Positions 48,444 through 57,939 of a stretch of DNA of 64,000 nt are shown here, in pieces (positions within the stretch are counted from its first letter, which is position 1; the number at the start of each line of letters is the position of its first letter). This DNA comes from Thalassospira lucentensis (lineage in GTDB: Bacteria; Pseudomonadota; Alphaproteobacteria; Rhodospirillales; Thalassospiraceae). The notes below the pieces were generated by a model. The model had not been told where the DNA came from and made no database searches. It saw nothing but the letters and a program-made list of their open reading frames with translations. The position numbers and the translations under genes are program-made. The stretch lies in NCBI RefSeq assembly GCF_032921865.1, contig NZ_CP136684.1, positions 3,197,001-3,261,000 of the forward strand, given 5' to 3'.

Positions 48444-48493
48444 AAAGGCCTGCAGTTTTTGTGTACTTTCGGGTGCCTGGACTGCGGGCCTTT
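48444..48493 (+). terminator. Hairpin 2 after folP
   Basis: A 13-position stem AAAGGCCTGCAGT / ACTGCGGGCCTTT (one T-G pair) with a 24-nt loop, followed by TTACTGG. It is a second terminator-like structure 20 bp after hairpin 1. Confidence 0.75.
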
Positions 48494-48710
48494 TTACTGG
48501 TGTGGGGAATCTGGCAATTTCTGACAGATTGTGCTTGGGGCTTGCGGATTTTCCCCAATCGCCACATACCATTATAGATAAAACTAAATGCGACCAGGAA
48601 GGTCGCGCGAATGGTTGGTTCTGAGCAAACATTGAAAGCGAAGTTGAATGAACGGATACAGCGCGCGCGTGCGCGTTGAGCAGTCCGGAGCGGCTGCAGG
48701 TCAGGAAACA

Positions 48711-49442
48711 ATGGCGACTTGTGTTTTCGTGGTTGAGGACAATGCCGATCTTAATCGGGATTTGTGTGAGTACCTCGAGATGTGCGGCTTTGATGTTGTC
48801 GGTTGCGACACCGGCGCAGCGTTTCATCGTGCGCTGAAAACCAAGTCACCGGCGGCGGTCATTCTTGATATCATGCTGCCGGATGCGGATGGCTATGAGT
48901 TGGCCAAATATGCGCGCGCCAATCTTGATTGTGGAATCATGATGCTGACCTCGCTTGCGGGGATGGACCATCATCTTACGGGTTATAAATCCGGTGCGGA
49001 TGTTTACCTGACGAAAGACAGCCCGCTTTCGGTGATCGAGGCGGCCCTGCGCCCGCTGCTGCGCCGGGTTGGCAGGAGCGAGAACGAGGCGGAAGCCGAA
49101 CTTGAGGCACTGGCCCGTGACGATCGCTGGACGCTCGACATGCTGAACTGGACGCTCAGCAATTCCGATGGCAATTCTTCGACCCTTACGGCGACCGAGC
49201 GCACGATTGTTCGGTTGCTGGTTGAAGCCAACGGTGCCTGGTTGACGCGCCCGGAAATTGTCATGGCACTGGGCAAGGCCGATACGGCTGAAAACTGCCG
49301 CAATCTTGATACGGCGATCCGGCGTGTCCGCCAGAAGGTGCTTCGCGAAGTTGGCGAGGAATTGCCGATCCGGACCGCTTATGGCCGCGGCTATGCCTTT
49401 ACATCCTCTGCTGTTATCGTGGGCGTGCCCGAAAGCGCCTGA
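48711..49442 (+). CDS. OmpR-type response regulator
   Basis: The 243-residue protein has an N-terminal receiver domain (FVVEDNADLNRDLCEYLEM; phosphoacceptor Asp53 in VILDIMLP; conserved Lys in YLTKDSP) and a C-terminal winged helix DNA-binding domain (LTATERTIVRLLVEANGAWLTRPEI, then YGRGYAFTS). I use the ATG at 48711, five bases after AGGA, since the upstream 21-residue extension (from 48648) is unlike other receivers. It is convergent with two histidine kinases (2 bp gap to the nearer), which are the likely phosphodonors. Confidence 0.88.
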   Translation: MATCVFVVEDNADLNRDLCEYLEMCGFDVVGCDTGAAFHRALKTKSPAAVILDIMLPDADGYELAKYARANLDCGIMMLTSLAGMDHHLTGYKSGADVYLTKDSPLSVIEAALRPLLRRVGRSENEAEAELEALARDDRWTLDMLNWTLSNSDGNSSTLTATERTIVRLLVEANGAWLTRPEIVMALGKADTAENCRNLDTAIRRVRQKVLREVGEELPIRTAYGRGYAFTSSAVIVGVPESA

Positions 49443-49444
49443 TC

Positions 49445-51421
49445 CTAATTGCCGAATGATCCGGTGATCTCGTCGCAGGGCAGCAACAGACAAAGTTCGA
49501 CACCGTCTGTACCCTTGTCGCGCATTTTTATCGATCCACCATGTGCATCGACAATGCGCTGCGAGATATGCAGGCCGAGGGCGCTTTGCAGGGATGCTGC
49601 CTCAACCTCGCGACGGAACAGGGCATCGCTGATGCGGCGGATTTCATCACTGTTCAAATCCTGCCCGTGATAGGGGATAACGATTTCCACAAGCCAGTCA
49701 CTGTTGGGGCGTGCTGCCACATGAATGGGGGCGCCATGGGCATATCGGCGTGCCGTTTCGATCAGGTTGGTGATGGCAAGGCCGACAAGCGTGACATCGA
49801 CATAGGTTTCCAGCCCTTCGGTCCCGATGCATTCAAGCGTGATTTCGGCATCGGCGCGTGACGTGTTCGATACGAAGTCGGCCAGTAAGTGGTTGACCGG
49901 CACCAGTTCACGGGCCAGCGCAAAGTCGCCGTCGTCGATGCCATCCTTGTTGAGGAAAATATCCACCAGACGGGATAGTTTCCGTGCCTGATCCTGAATG
50001 CGTTGCAGGCGGTCCGTCACATCGCTTCGTGCTTCGCGCAGGCGCAGCGAAAGCATTTCGGACGACCTTTGAATGACGGCAAGCGGTGTGCGGAATTCAT
50101 GGGAAAGCATGGAAATCAGTTTGCGCTGTTCACCGACAAGCGATGTTGTTGCCGCGGCGATTTTGACCATGTCCATGCGTTCTTTTTCGATTCTGGACAG
50201 GCGAAAGCCCATGATCACGCTCATGGCGCACATATGGAAAAGCAATGTGAACTGATGTAGTCCGAGCCGCAGTGGCGTGGCTTCGATCAGGCCTGCATGT
50301 GTCAGTTGCAGCAAGACGGCAGCCCCTGTCGGAAGTGCAAGCACAACGAAATAAAGCCACAACAGCCATTCGGTCGGGGTGCGTATGATCCGGTAGGCGA
50401 GGACAATGCAAAATGTCGTCAGGAGTACGGCATGCAGGGGCACAATATAGGTACCGTAAAGCGCGTAAAAATTATTGGTTGCGGTCAGTGCGCAGGCAAT
50501 TGAAAGCACGCAATAAATTTTGATGATCCTTGCCACGACATTGTTCTGGCGGTTCAGATCGAGAATATAGAACCACAGGAAAATGGTGGCCGCAGCAGCC
50601 ATGGCATTGCTTCCACCAACGATCAGATCATTGGCATAGGGCCATTCGGGTTGAAGGATCGACAGTGCAAGGCCACTTGCCGATGATGCAAGGGTCCCGA
50701 TCGACAGGACACAGGATCCATATGCCGCGATGGCCCGGTCACGTGCCAGTGTTCCCAGAATGATGTAAACAACCCCCAGCATCAGAATAACGCCGAAATA
50801 GATGCTTAGTCCGGAATCCCGCAAGGTCAGGCTGGAAACCAGCTGATTGGTGGGCCACAGCTTGGCCATAAGGAACTGGGTGCTGTTTGATTTGGTTCGG
50901 ATAACAAGCACATAATCGCCGGCTTCCAGCGGGGGAAAGCGGTCGACCTGTTCGCTGCCTTTTATTGGCCGCTGGCTTGCCGGGACATGGTCCCCCATCC
51001 GGCTTTGCCAGAAATGTCGCGATGTTCCCTGTTTGATCAGATAAACATCGATGAAGTTCATATAGCTTGGGCGAATTTCAAGATGCAGCGGTTCGTTCAA
51101 TCCTTCGGGAACCGAAAGCGCCAACCGATACCAGACGGTGTCACCGGTATAACCAAAACTTGGAATGCCGGGACTAGGCGCAAAGTTTTCGGCCGGCATT
51201 TGCAGGATGTCTTCAAGTGTCAGATCATTTGTCCTGTCTTCAAGTGACAGAACATGATTATGCAGATTAACCGGGCTGGAAATTCCCGGCAGAAGTGTCA
51301 GTTTGCCAAATTCCGCGGCCCTGGCCGATGACAGGATCGCCATCCCGAACAGTAATGTTGTGACAGCCAGCATGACGTGTTGCCAAACAGAATATCCAGA
51401 CAGGGTGTTCCGGCGACTCAT
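49445..51421 (-). CDS. 7TM-type sensor histidine kinase with degenerate ATP-binding domain
   Basis: A 658-residue membrane protein: signal peptide, a periplasmic 7TMR-DISM-type domain (about 40-190), seven transmembrane helices (about 200-410), a coiled linker, and a histidine-kinase core. The H-box is intact, SHEFRTPLAVIQ with His441. The ATP-binding domain is eroded: the N-box reads NLIETARRY (Thr556 where Asn is expected), the D of the G1 motif is replaced (IPYHGQ, Tyr584), and G2 reads SALGLH instead of GxGLGL. It probably cannot bind ATP well by itself. It overlaps the upstream kinase gene by four bases (ATGA), so both are made together. Confidence 0.85.
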   Translation of the reverse strand: MSRRNTLSGYSVWQHVMLAVTTLLFGMAILSSARAAEFGKLTLLPGISSPVNLHNHVLSLEDRTNDLTLEDILQMPAENFAPSPGIPSFGYTGDTVWYRLALSVPEGLNEPLHLEIRPSYMNFIDVYLIKQGTSRHFWQSRMGDHVPASQRPIKGSEQVDRFPPLEAGDYVLVIRTKSNSTQFLMAKLWPTNQLVSSLTLRDSGLSIYFGVILMLGVVYIILGTLARDRAIAAYGSCVLSIGTLASSASGLALSILQPEWPYANDLIVGGSNAMAAAATIFLWFYILDLNRQNNVVARIIKIYCVLSIACALTATNNFYALYGTYIVPLHAVLLTTFCIVLAYRIIRTPTEWLLWLYFVVLALPTGAAVLLQLTHAGLIEATPLRLGLHQFTLLFHMCAMSVIMGFRLSRIEKERMDMVKIAAATTSLVGEQRKLISMLSHEFRTPLAVIQRSSEMLSLRLREARSDVTDRLQRIQDQARKLSRLVDIFLNKDGIDDGDFALARELVPVNHLLADFVSNTSRADAEITLECIGTEGLETYVDVTLVGLAITNLIETARRYAHGAPIHVAARPNSDWLVEIVIPYHGQDLNSDEIRRISDALFRREVEAASLQSALGLHISQRIVDAHGGSIKMRDKGTDGVELCLLLPCDEITGSFGN

Positions 51422-53469
51422 GACGGATTTCCTTCGCGGGAAACAGGCATGGCTGGCGGATCAAGATTATCGGTTCGTGCGGCTTCGATATTGTTGTTGG
51501 TCAGTTCCCGGTCATAAGGCAAACGGATCAGAATGGTCGTGCCGCCGGTTTCACCGACGCTGATTGTCATCCGGCCACGATGGGCATTGATGATCCGGTT
51601 GGTGATGTGCAGACCCAAGCCGACACCATGGGTGCTGCCCGATGTATTGCCGCGATAGAACGCTTCTGAAGCCAGTGCCAGATCATCCTGGGATATTCCC
51701 GGCCCGTTGTCGGTCACGCGGATATAGACATTGCCATCGCTTCGATGGGTGAAACCGATACGAACACTGGCATTCGGGGCATATTTCCGGGCGTTTTCAA
51801 TCAGATTGCTCAGTGCCCGTTCGATCAGGGTGCGGTCGATCCGGATAACGGTGAAATCGGTTTCGCCCAGATCGACATCATGATCCGGGTTTTCGCGTTG
51901 ACGCCGTTTGACCAGATCCTTCAGGAACGGGGCCATAATGGTTGGTTTGGGCGAAATACTGAAATTGGTACTGTCCAGGGTTTCCTTGGTCAGGAACACA
52001 TTAACCAGTTCCGATAGTTGCGAGGCATTGCTGCGGATGGTCGCGATACGGCTTGTGACAGCTTCGGGGGCGTTCTGAACATGCAGTGCGACCATTTCCG
52101 CCGCGCGCTGGATAATCGCAAGCGGCGTCCGGAATTCGTGGGACAGCATGGTAATGAATTCACGCTGCTCGTCCGCGAGCTGGTTGGCGCGCGTATTGCT
52201 GCGGTAGGCCGAAACGCGCTGATTGGCGAGCTCATGCGTTCGTCCGGCCATCGCGATCCCCAGCAACAGCAAATGTGCAAGGGATGCCACCTGATAACAG
52301 TTGCTGGTAAAGACATTGGCCGGGACGATGCCCATCAGCATCAAAAGATGCACGATTGCCGCGACCGCAGGCAAGCCAAGAGCCACAAAATACACGCGCA
52401 GCATTTGGGCATTTGATCTGGTCCAGCCGAAATAGAACAGATATCCAAGCAGGATCAGCAGGACACCGATATGTGGCAGGAACATGCCGCGGGCAAAATA
52501 GATATAGGTGTCACTGACCGATGTAAGGGCACATAGACCGGCAAACGTGGCATAAATCGCCATTGCCCGGAAAACATTGCGCTTTAACCGGTCCAGTCCA
52601 ATGATGTAGGCCCACATCATAACACTGGTTGCAATCGAAAATGCCGTACCCGATCCGGTGATCGCGTCACTTGCCTGCGGCCACGTTCCAGCCAGAAGAA
52701 GATGGGCATATCCCGAAATACCCGCCGTCGCGGTGAACAGGGCGAGAATGTAAAGGCCGTACCAGATAATCGCCCGGTCGCGGATCAGCAAACCGAGTGT
52801 GAAATAGACCATAAAGCCGATAAAAAGGATGCCGAGATAAAGACCATACAGGAACGTATCCTGCACGTTTTCGGCAATCAGAACCGTATCGGATTTGATA
52901 TGTGCATTCAAAAGCTGGGCGCTGTTGCTGGAAACGCCAATCACCAGCCAGTAACTGCCGGCAGGCAGGTTTGGCCAAGTGCTGAGATGCTGTCGCCCGC
53001 GGGCTTCTGATGCATTCGGGGTGATATGGTCACCGACGATGTTGTTCCAGACCGGCAATCGGGTCTGGCGATCAAGAATGGTCAGCGCGACCCGGTTCAG
53101 ATAGGGCGGCGAAATTTCCAGATAGCGTTTGAATTGAAGGGGTTCCGCACCGGCTTGTGTGACATGGATCTGCATGCGGTACCAGACGGTATCAAGCGTG
53201 TAACCCGCACCTACAGAGCCAACAACCGAGGTGAAATCGTCTGCGGGAAGGCTTGCGACCTCGGATGCAATGCGGGCCTGCCGGTCTGCTTTCAGCCGTT
53301 CAATCAACGGGGTAAGGTCGATATTGTCCTGGTCTTCGGAATAGGATCCGATGACAAGTTCATGATTGCCAGGATGGGCAAGGGCAGGGCGGATCATGGA
53401 AATCATCAAAAAGATGACCTGTAATATGATCACAGCCATATAGCCGTTGCGGTAACCGACTTTCCGCAA
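51418..53469 (-). CDS. 7TM-type sensor histidine kinase (intact)
   Basis: The 683-residue protein is a close architectural relative of the downstream kinase: signal peptide, 7TMR-DISM periplasmic domain (about 35-190), seven TM helices (about 215-430), and an HK core with SHEFRTPLAIIQ (His444), NLIENARKYA N-box, DNGPGI G1 box and HGVGLGLHI G2 box. It should autophosphorylate. The start at 53469 is a TTG; the ATG at 53439 is an alternative, but the longer N-terminus gives a signal peptide with the expected basic residues. It shares a divergent promoter region with glmM. Confidence 0.85.
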   Translation of the reverse strand: MRKVGYRNGYMAVIILQVIFLMISMIRPALAHPGNHELVIGSYSEDQDNIDLTPLIERLKADRQARIASEVASLPADDFTSVVGSVGAGYTLDTVWYRMQIHVTQAGAEPLQFKRYLEISPPYLNRVALTILDRQTRLPVWNNIVGDHITPNASEARGRQHLSTWPNLPAGSYWLVIGVSSNSAQLLNAHIKSDTVLIAENVQDTFLYGLYLGILFIGFMVYFTLGLLIRDRAIIWYGLYILALFTATAGISGYAHLLLAGTWPQASDAITGSGTAFSIATSVMMWAYIIGLDRLKRNVFRAMAIYATFAGLCALTSVSDTYIYFARGMFLPHIGVLLILLGYLFYFGWTRSNAQMLRVYFVALGLPAVAAIVHLLMLMGIVPANVFTSNCYQVASLAHLLLLGIAMAGRTHELANQRVSAYRSNTRANQLADEQREFITMLSHEFRTPLAIIQRAAEMVALHVQNAPEAVTSRIATIRSNASQLSELVNVFLTKETLDSTNFSISPKPTIMAPFLKDLVKRRQRENPDHDVDLGETDFTVIRIDRTLIERALSNLIENARKYAPNASVRIGFTHRSDGNVYIRVTDNGPGISQDDLALASEAFYRGNTSGSTHGVGLGLHITNRIINAHRGRMTISVGETGGTTILIRLPYDRELTNNNIEAARTDNLDPPAMPVSREGNPS

Positions 53470-53703
53470 AATGCCCCCGATTTCGGAATATTCAAACGCT
53501 TTGCATTCTAGATACCGGGTTTTAAAAGCAAGGTCATGGCTTTTATAAGCGAAGCATCAAGGATGCGATTAACGGATCGGTTGTTTATTCCCGGTACAAT
53601 CGGTCACTTGCCGGTAGCATTGCGCGGACACTTTGATATAACCGGCAGTCAGGAAAAATAACCCGCGCATCAATGCGTCGGGATGGAAGCAGAGAAGACG
53701 AGC

Positions 53704-55053
53704 ATGAGCCGTAAATATTTCGGGACCGACGGTATCCGCGGAACCGCCAACACCGCCCCCATGACAGCCGAAGTTGCGCTTAAGGTCGGGATGGCCGCAG
53801 GCCATTATTTCACGCGGGGCGATCATCGTCATCGTGTGGTGATTGGCAAGGATACCCGTCTCTCGGGCTACATGCTTGAGCCAGCCCTTGTTGCCGGTTT
53901 CACATCCATGGGGATGGATGTGATGCTGGTCGGGCCGATGCCGACCCCGGCCGTTGCCATGCTGACCAAATCGATGCGTGCCGATATCGGTGTGATGATT
54001 TCGGCCTCGCATAACCCCTATCAGGATAACGGGATCAAGCTTTTTGGCCCGGATGGTTTCAAACTGTCTGACGAGGTCGAGCTTGAGATCGAAGCCATGA
54101 TGGATAGCGATATGTCCGCGTTGCTTGTACCTGCGAACAAACTTGGCCGCGCGCAACGCATTGATGATGCGCCGGGACGCTATATCGAGGCGGTCAAATC
54201 ATCGCTGCCGTCTTCCGTGACGCTTGAAGGGCTCAAGATCGTTCTGGATTGCGCCAATGGTGCGGCCTATTCCGTCGCCCCCAAGGTGTTGCGGGAATTG
54301 GGCGCGGACGTCATTGAAATCGGCACCAAGCCGAATGGCCTTAACATCAATGCCGAATGTGGATCGACTCACACCCAGACCATGTGTGACCGGGTGTTGG
54401 CCGAAAAGGCCGATGTCGGGATTGCCTTGGATGGCGATGCCGACCGGGTTCAGATGTGCGACGAAAAAGGCCAGTTGATTGATGGCGATCAGTTGATGGG
54501 CCTTGTCACCACGCACTGGAAACGCACCGGGCAGTTGCGCGGCAATGCGCTGGTTGCGACTGTGATGTCAAACCTTGGCCTTGAACGTTACCTTGAAAGC
54601 AATGGTCTGCGCCTGATCCGTACCAAGGTCGGGGATCGTTACGTTGTGGAACAGATGCGCGCCCTTGATTGCAATGTCGGCGGGGAGCAGTCCGGCCATA
54701 TCGTTCTGTCGGATTTTGCGTCCACCGGTGATGGCCTGCTGGCATCCCTTCAGGTTCTGGCGGTTCTGGCTGATCGTGAAGGTCCGGTTTCGGAAATGAG
54801 CCGCGTGTTTGATCCGCTGCCGCAGATCCTTAAAAATGTGCGGTATGCAGCGGGTTCCGATCCGCTGTCACACAGCAGTGTGGTTGATGCGATTTCCAGT
54901 GCCGAACGGGCCTTTAACGGCGATGGTCGCGTTCTGATCCGCAAATCGGGAACCGAACCACTGATCCGTGTGATGGCCGAAGGCGATGACGCGATGAAGG
55001 TCGAACGGATCGTTGATGGCATTGTTGCCGAAATCATGGCTGTTGCGGGTTAA
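53704..55053 (+). CDS. glmM: Phosphoglucosamine mutase
   Basis: The 449-residue enzyme interconverts glucosamine 6- and 1-phosphate for peptidoglycan and LPS precursors. Ser102 lies in [12 protein letters not shown], the phosphoserine loop; the metal loop is DGDADRVQM; the C-terminal phosphate-binding loop is [16 protein letters not shown]-terminus [10 protein letters not shown] is as expected for a start at 53704; an in-frame ATG at 53683 would add seven residues. Usually it follows folP directly. Confidence 0.96.
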   Translation: MSRKYFGTDGIRGTANTAPMTAEVALKVGMAAGHYFTRGDHRHRVVIGKDTRLSGYMLEPALVAGFTSMGMDVMLVGPMPTPAVAMLTKSMRADIGVMISASHNPYQDNGIKLFGPDGFKLSDEVELEIEAMMDSDMSALLVPANKLGRAQRIDDAPGRYIEAVKSSLPSSVTLEGLKIVLDCANGAAYSVAPKVLRELGADVIEIGTKPNGLNINAECGSTHTQTMCDRVLAEKADVGIALDGDADRVQMCDEKGQLIDGDQLMGLVTTHWKRTGQLRGNALVATVMSNLGLERYLESNGLRLIRTKVGDRYVVEQMRALDCNVGGEQSGHIVLSDFASTGDGLLASLQVLAVLADREGPVSEMSRVFDPLPQILKNVRYAAGSDPLSHSSVVDAISSAERAFNGDGRVLIRKSGTEPLIRVMAEGDDAMKVERIVDGIVAEIMAVAG

Positions 55054-55117
55054 GGCAGCGGAACTATCTTAGGGTCCTGACCCTGGACCGAATATCAGAA
55101 GTGCTTGGAGGTCGATC

Positions 55118-55918
55118 ATGAAAGGTCGCGTGTTGATCATTGCCGGTTCTGACTGTTCCGGCGGGGCCGGAATTCAGGCCGACATCAAATCCGTGACCGT
55201 TCTGGGCGGATATGCCGCAACCGCGATCACGGCGCTGACGGTGCAAAATACCACCGGTGTTTTCGATGTTCTGGGGATTGATCCGAAACTGATCGTTCAT
55301 CAGGCTGAAGTCACAATTGATGATATCGGGGCGGATGCAATCAAGACCGGTATGCTCCATAGCGTCCCGGTTATCGAAGCGGTTGCAAAATTCATCCGGG
55401 CCAAAGCCGCCGATATTCCAGTGGTTGTCGATCCGGTGATGATATCGCAAAGCGGATCGCGTCTTTTGAACGAAGATGCGGTTGATGCCCTGATCAAAAA
55501 CATGGTGCCGCTGGCGACCGTCCTGACCCCGAATATTCCCGAGGCCGAAGTGCTTTCGGGGATGAATATCACGGATGAGGGCGACATGATCGAAGCCGCC
55601 CGCAAGATAGGTGAACTGGGGGCGAAGGCGGTTCTGGTCAAGGGCGGTCATGCCGAGGGTGACCGCATTGTTGATATTCTTTGGCGCCATGATGGCGATA
55701 TCGAAGGATTTGAGGCGGATCGCATTCCGTCGGAAAACAATCATGGGACGGGATGCTCGCTTGCCAGTGCAATTGCGACGGGACTTTCGCAGGGCATGGG
55801 GTTGAGTGATTCTGTTGCACGTGCGCGGGCGTTCGTGCGCGAAGCGATCCGCACCGCCCCTGATTTTGGCAAGGGCAATGGTCCGCTTAACCATGCCCAC
55901 CCCGTTACCGGCGAGTAA
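55118..55918 (+). CDS. thiD: Hydroxymethylpyrimidine/phosphomethylpyrimidine kinase
   Basis: The 266-residue ribokinase-fold enzyme phosphorylates HMP and HMP-P in thiamine synthesis. Motifs: IAGSDCSGGAGIQADIKSV at the N-terminus, TALTVQNTTGV, VDPVMISQSGSRLL, and the anion-hole NNHGTGCSLASAIATGLSQG near the C-terminus. It is 64 bp downstream of glmM. thiE lies 33 kb away in the same window. Confidence 0.95.
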   Translation: MKGRVLIIAGSDCSGGAGIQADIKSVTVLGGYAATAITALTVQNTTGVFDVLGIDPKLIVHQAEVTIDDIGADAIKTGMLHSVPVIEAVAKFIRAKAADIPVVVDPVMISQSGSRLLNEDAVDALIKNMVPLATVLTPNIPEAEVLSGMNITDEGDMIEAARKIGELGAKAVLVKGGHAEGDRIVDILWRHDGDIEGFEADRIPSENNHGTGCSLASAIATGLSQGMGLSDSVARARAFVREAIRTAPDFGKGNGPLNHAHPVTGE

Positions 55919-55950
55919 GGGGACGGGGTTTCATGCACGGAGAAAATGCC

Positions 55951-56493
55951 ATGCCGGGAACCTCCTTTTTCCATCAGGCGCGCAACAATGCGTGGTCCAA
56001 TCATCGCTTGCTGACGGTCTGTTCGCGGTTGAGTGACGCGGAGCTGAATGCGGAGCGTACATCGTTCTTTCCGACGATCCTTTGGACGCTTAATCACATC
56101 CTGATTGTCGACTGGTTTTACATTGATGCCCTTGGGGCCGGTGGGCGCGGGCGTGATTGCTTTGCCGATGAAAACCCGTTTTCCGATATTGCGGCACTTT
56201 CCGATGCCCAGCGTCAGAATGACCAGACATTGCTGAAATTTTGCGAAAACCTGTCCGATGCCGATGCGGCCCGGCTGGTGGCGTTAGATCGTGGTAACGG
56301 GAAGACAGCGCATGAAACGGCGGGGGCGGTTTTATCGCATCTTTTCGTGCATCAGACTCATCATCGCGGGCAGGTGCATGCCATGCTGAGCGGTACATCG
56401 CAAAAGCCGCCGCAGCTTGACGAATATCATCTTGATTGTGATGCCGAATTTCGCGGCACCGATTTTCACGACCTTGGCTGGGACGGCGTATGA
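55951..56493 (+). CDS. DinB family protein
   Basis: A roughly 180-residue four-helix-bundle protein of the DinB/YfiT type. The three histidines expected to bind a metal are visible: NHILIVDW and the HQTHHRGQVHAML motif. These proteins include thiol-transferases and uncharacterised stress proteins. A GGAG eight bases upstream favours the ATG at 55951; the frame also has an ATG at 55933. It overlaps the next gene by four bases (ATGA), so the two are coupled. Confidence 0.85.
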   Translation: MPGTSFFHQARNNAWSNHRLLTVCSRLSDAELNAERTSFFPTILWTLNHILIVDWFYIDALGAGGRGRDCFADENPFSDIAALSDAQRQNDQTLLKFCENLSDADAARLVALDRGNGKTAHETAGAVLSHLFVHQTHHRGQVHAMLSGTSQKPPQLDEYHLDCDAEFRGTDFHDLGWDGV

Positions 56494-56846
56494 CATTCAG
56501 ACTGACCGATCGAACCAAACGGCGTCTTTTTCTGGTCGCGGTGACGGCATTGGTTGTTGCCACGATTGCAGATGGATCACGTCGTTTCGTGGCCGACCTG
56601 ATCTGGACGGATGATGCTGCCCCTTGGGAAAAGGTGACGGCGGTTTACTATCCCGACACGCAGAAACAAACCGATATCCGTATTTCGGATGCAAGGTTTG
56701 ATGACGTTGCCGAATGCCGGGCGCATATCGGCGAACTTTCATCGGAAAATGGCGACCCGGACCTTAAAAAGGGACGATATGAATGTGCCATCGGATTTTA
56801 CCGCGATGGCACGGGCGAGGGTAGCTATCGCCTGATCGTCCGGTAG
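56490..56846 (+). CDS. Small membrane protein coupled to the DinB gene
   Basis: The 118-residue product has a basic N-terminus (MTFRLTDRTKRR), one hydrophobic helix LFLVAVTALVVATIA (about residues 13-27), and a soluble C-terminal part with two cysteines (ECRAHIG and YECAIGFY), rich in charged residues, probably periplasmic. It resembles nothing I recognise. The start overlaps the DinB stop (ATGA), so it is co-translated with it; the function is unknown. Confidence 0.75.
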   Translation: MTFRLTDRTKRRLFLVAVTALVVATIADGSRRFVADLIWTDDAAPWEKVTAVYYPDTQKQTDIRISDARFDDVAECRAHIGELSSENGDPDLKKGRYECAIGFYRDGTGEGSYRLIVR

Positions 56847-56848
56847 GT

Positions 56849-57724
56849 CTAGAGCACGTACCACAGCAGGCCGGGCAGGGCAATGGCGGCAAGGAAGCTG
56901 GAACTGATGACAACACCGGCAACTTCTTCGGGTTCGCGGTTGTAAAGCTGCGCAAACAGATAGCAGAACACCGCAACCGGCATCGAACATTGCAGGATCA
57001 CGACCCCGCGTTCGATCCCGGTAAGTCCCATGACTTCGGAAAGTCCGACGCCAACCGCAAAGCCCATGGCAAGGCGCAGCATGCTAAGTGCGGTGCTGCG
57101 TGCAAGGCTGACCGGGCGAAGGCGGGCCAGTGACACACCCAATGTAAACAGCATTAACGGAATGGTGAGCTGCCCGATCAGGTTGGTCGTGTTGTAAAGC
57201 CATGCGGGGACTTCGGTATTGGTCGCAAGGAAGCCCGTCGCAATCAGGGTTGCCGGGATAATCGGCATCTTGATGATCGATTTAAGCGAGAAACTGCCCG
57301 AAACGAACGCCACCCCGATGGTCAGTTGCAAAACCACGTAAACAGCAAAAAACGCAACCGACAATGCCAGACCATCCTGCCCGTAAGCCAGCATGCAAAG
57401 CGGCAGACCGACATTGCCGACATTCGGCCAGGCCAGCGATTGCAGATAGGTCCGCGGGGCCAGTTTGAAAACTTTCAGGATCGGCCAGCCGATCAGGACG
57501 AAAATGATGTTCGCGGCAAGGGCGGCAGTCCCCATTGATACCAGCGCATCCGCACCAAGGTCGACTGTGGCAAGGGCTGCAAAGGTCAGGCAGGGGGTCG
57601 CAAAATAGGTGACGATGGATGTCACCAGGCCCGTATCGAAATGTCTGCCGGATCGTGCCCAGATATAACCAAGACCCGTGGTTATGAAAACCGGTGCAAG
57701 AATGGCAAAGATATCGGCAAACAT
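56849..57724 (-). CDS. AEC family transporter
   Basis: The 291-residue protein has about ten transmembrane helices in the two-repeat layout of the auxin efflux carrier family (PF03547): N-terminal IFAILAPVFITTGLGYIWARSG, central SLAWPNVGNVGLPLCMLAYG and LTIPLMLFTLGVSLARL, and the C-terminal GIERGVVILQCSMPVAVFCYLFAQLYNREPEEVAGVVISSSFLAAI in pieces. Family members transport organic acids or similar. GGGGA nine bases upstream supports the ATG. It is convergent with the gene before it, two bases apart. Confidence 0.88.
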   Translation of the reverse strand: MFADIFAILAPVFITTGLGYIWARSGRHFDTGLVTSIVTYFATPCLTFAALATVDLGADALVSMGTAALAANIIFVLIGWPILKVFKLAPRTYLQSLAWPNVGNVGLPLCMLAYGQDGLALSVAFFAVYVVLQLTIGVAFVSGSFSLKSIIKMPIIPATLIATGFLATNTEVPAWLYNTTNLIGQLTIPLMLFTLGVSLARLRPVSLARSTALSMLRLAMGFAVGVGLSEVMGLTGIERGVVILQCSMPVAVFCYLFAQLYNREPEEVAGVVISSSFLAAIALPGLLWYVL

Positions 57725-57939
57725 GAAATTCAGTATCCCCAGATGGCTTGGCCCAAATGGCCCCGGGTGAAATTGTCATGACCGATAGTCGCGGGGCAAG
57801 CGAATAATGGTAATACCAGTTGGTTTTCCGCATCGCGATAAGTCGACGCAAACCTGCGTCGTGAAAACTTGTCATTCCGGATGCTGATGGTGCATGGTAG
57901 CGCGATATTGGCGCAGCTAGACAAGATACAGTGTTCGAC

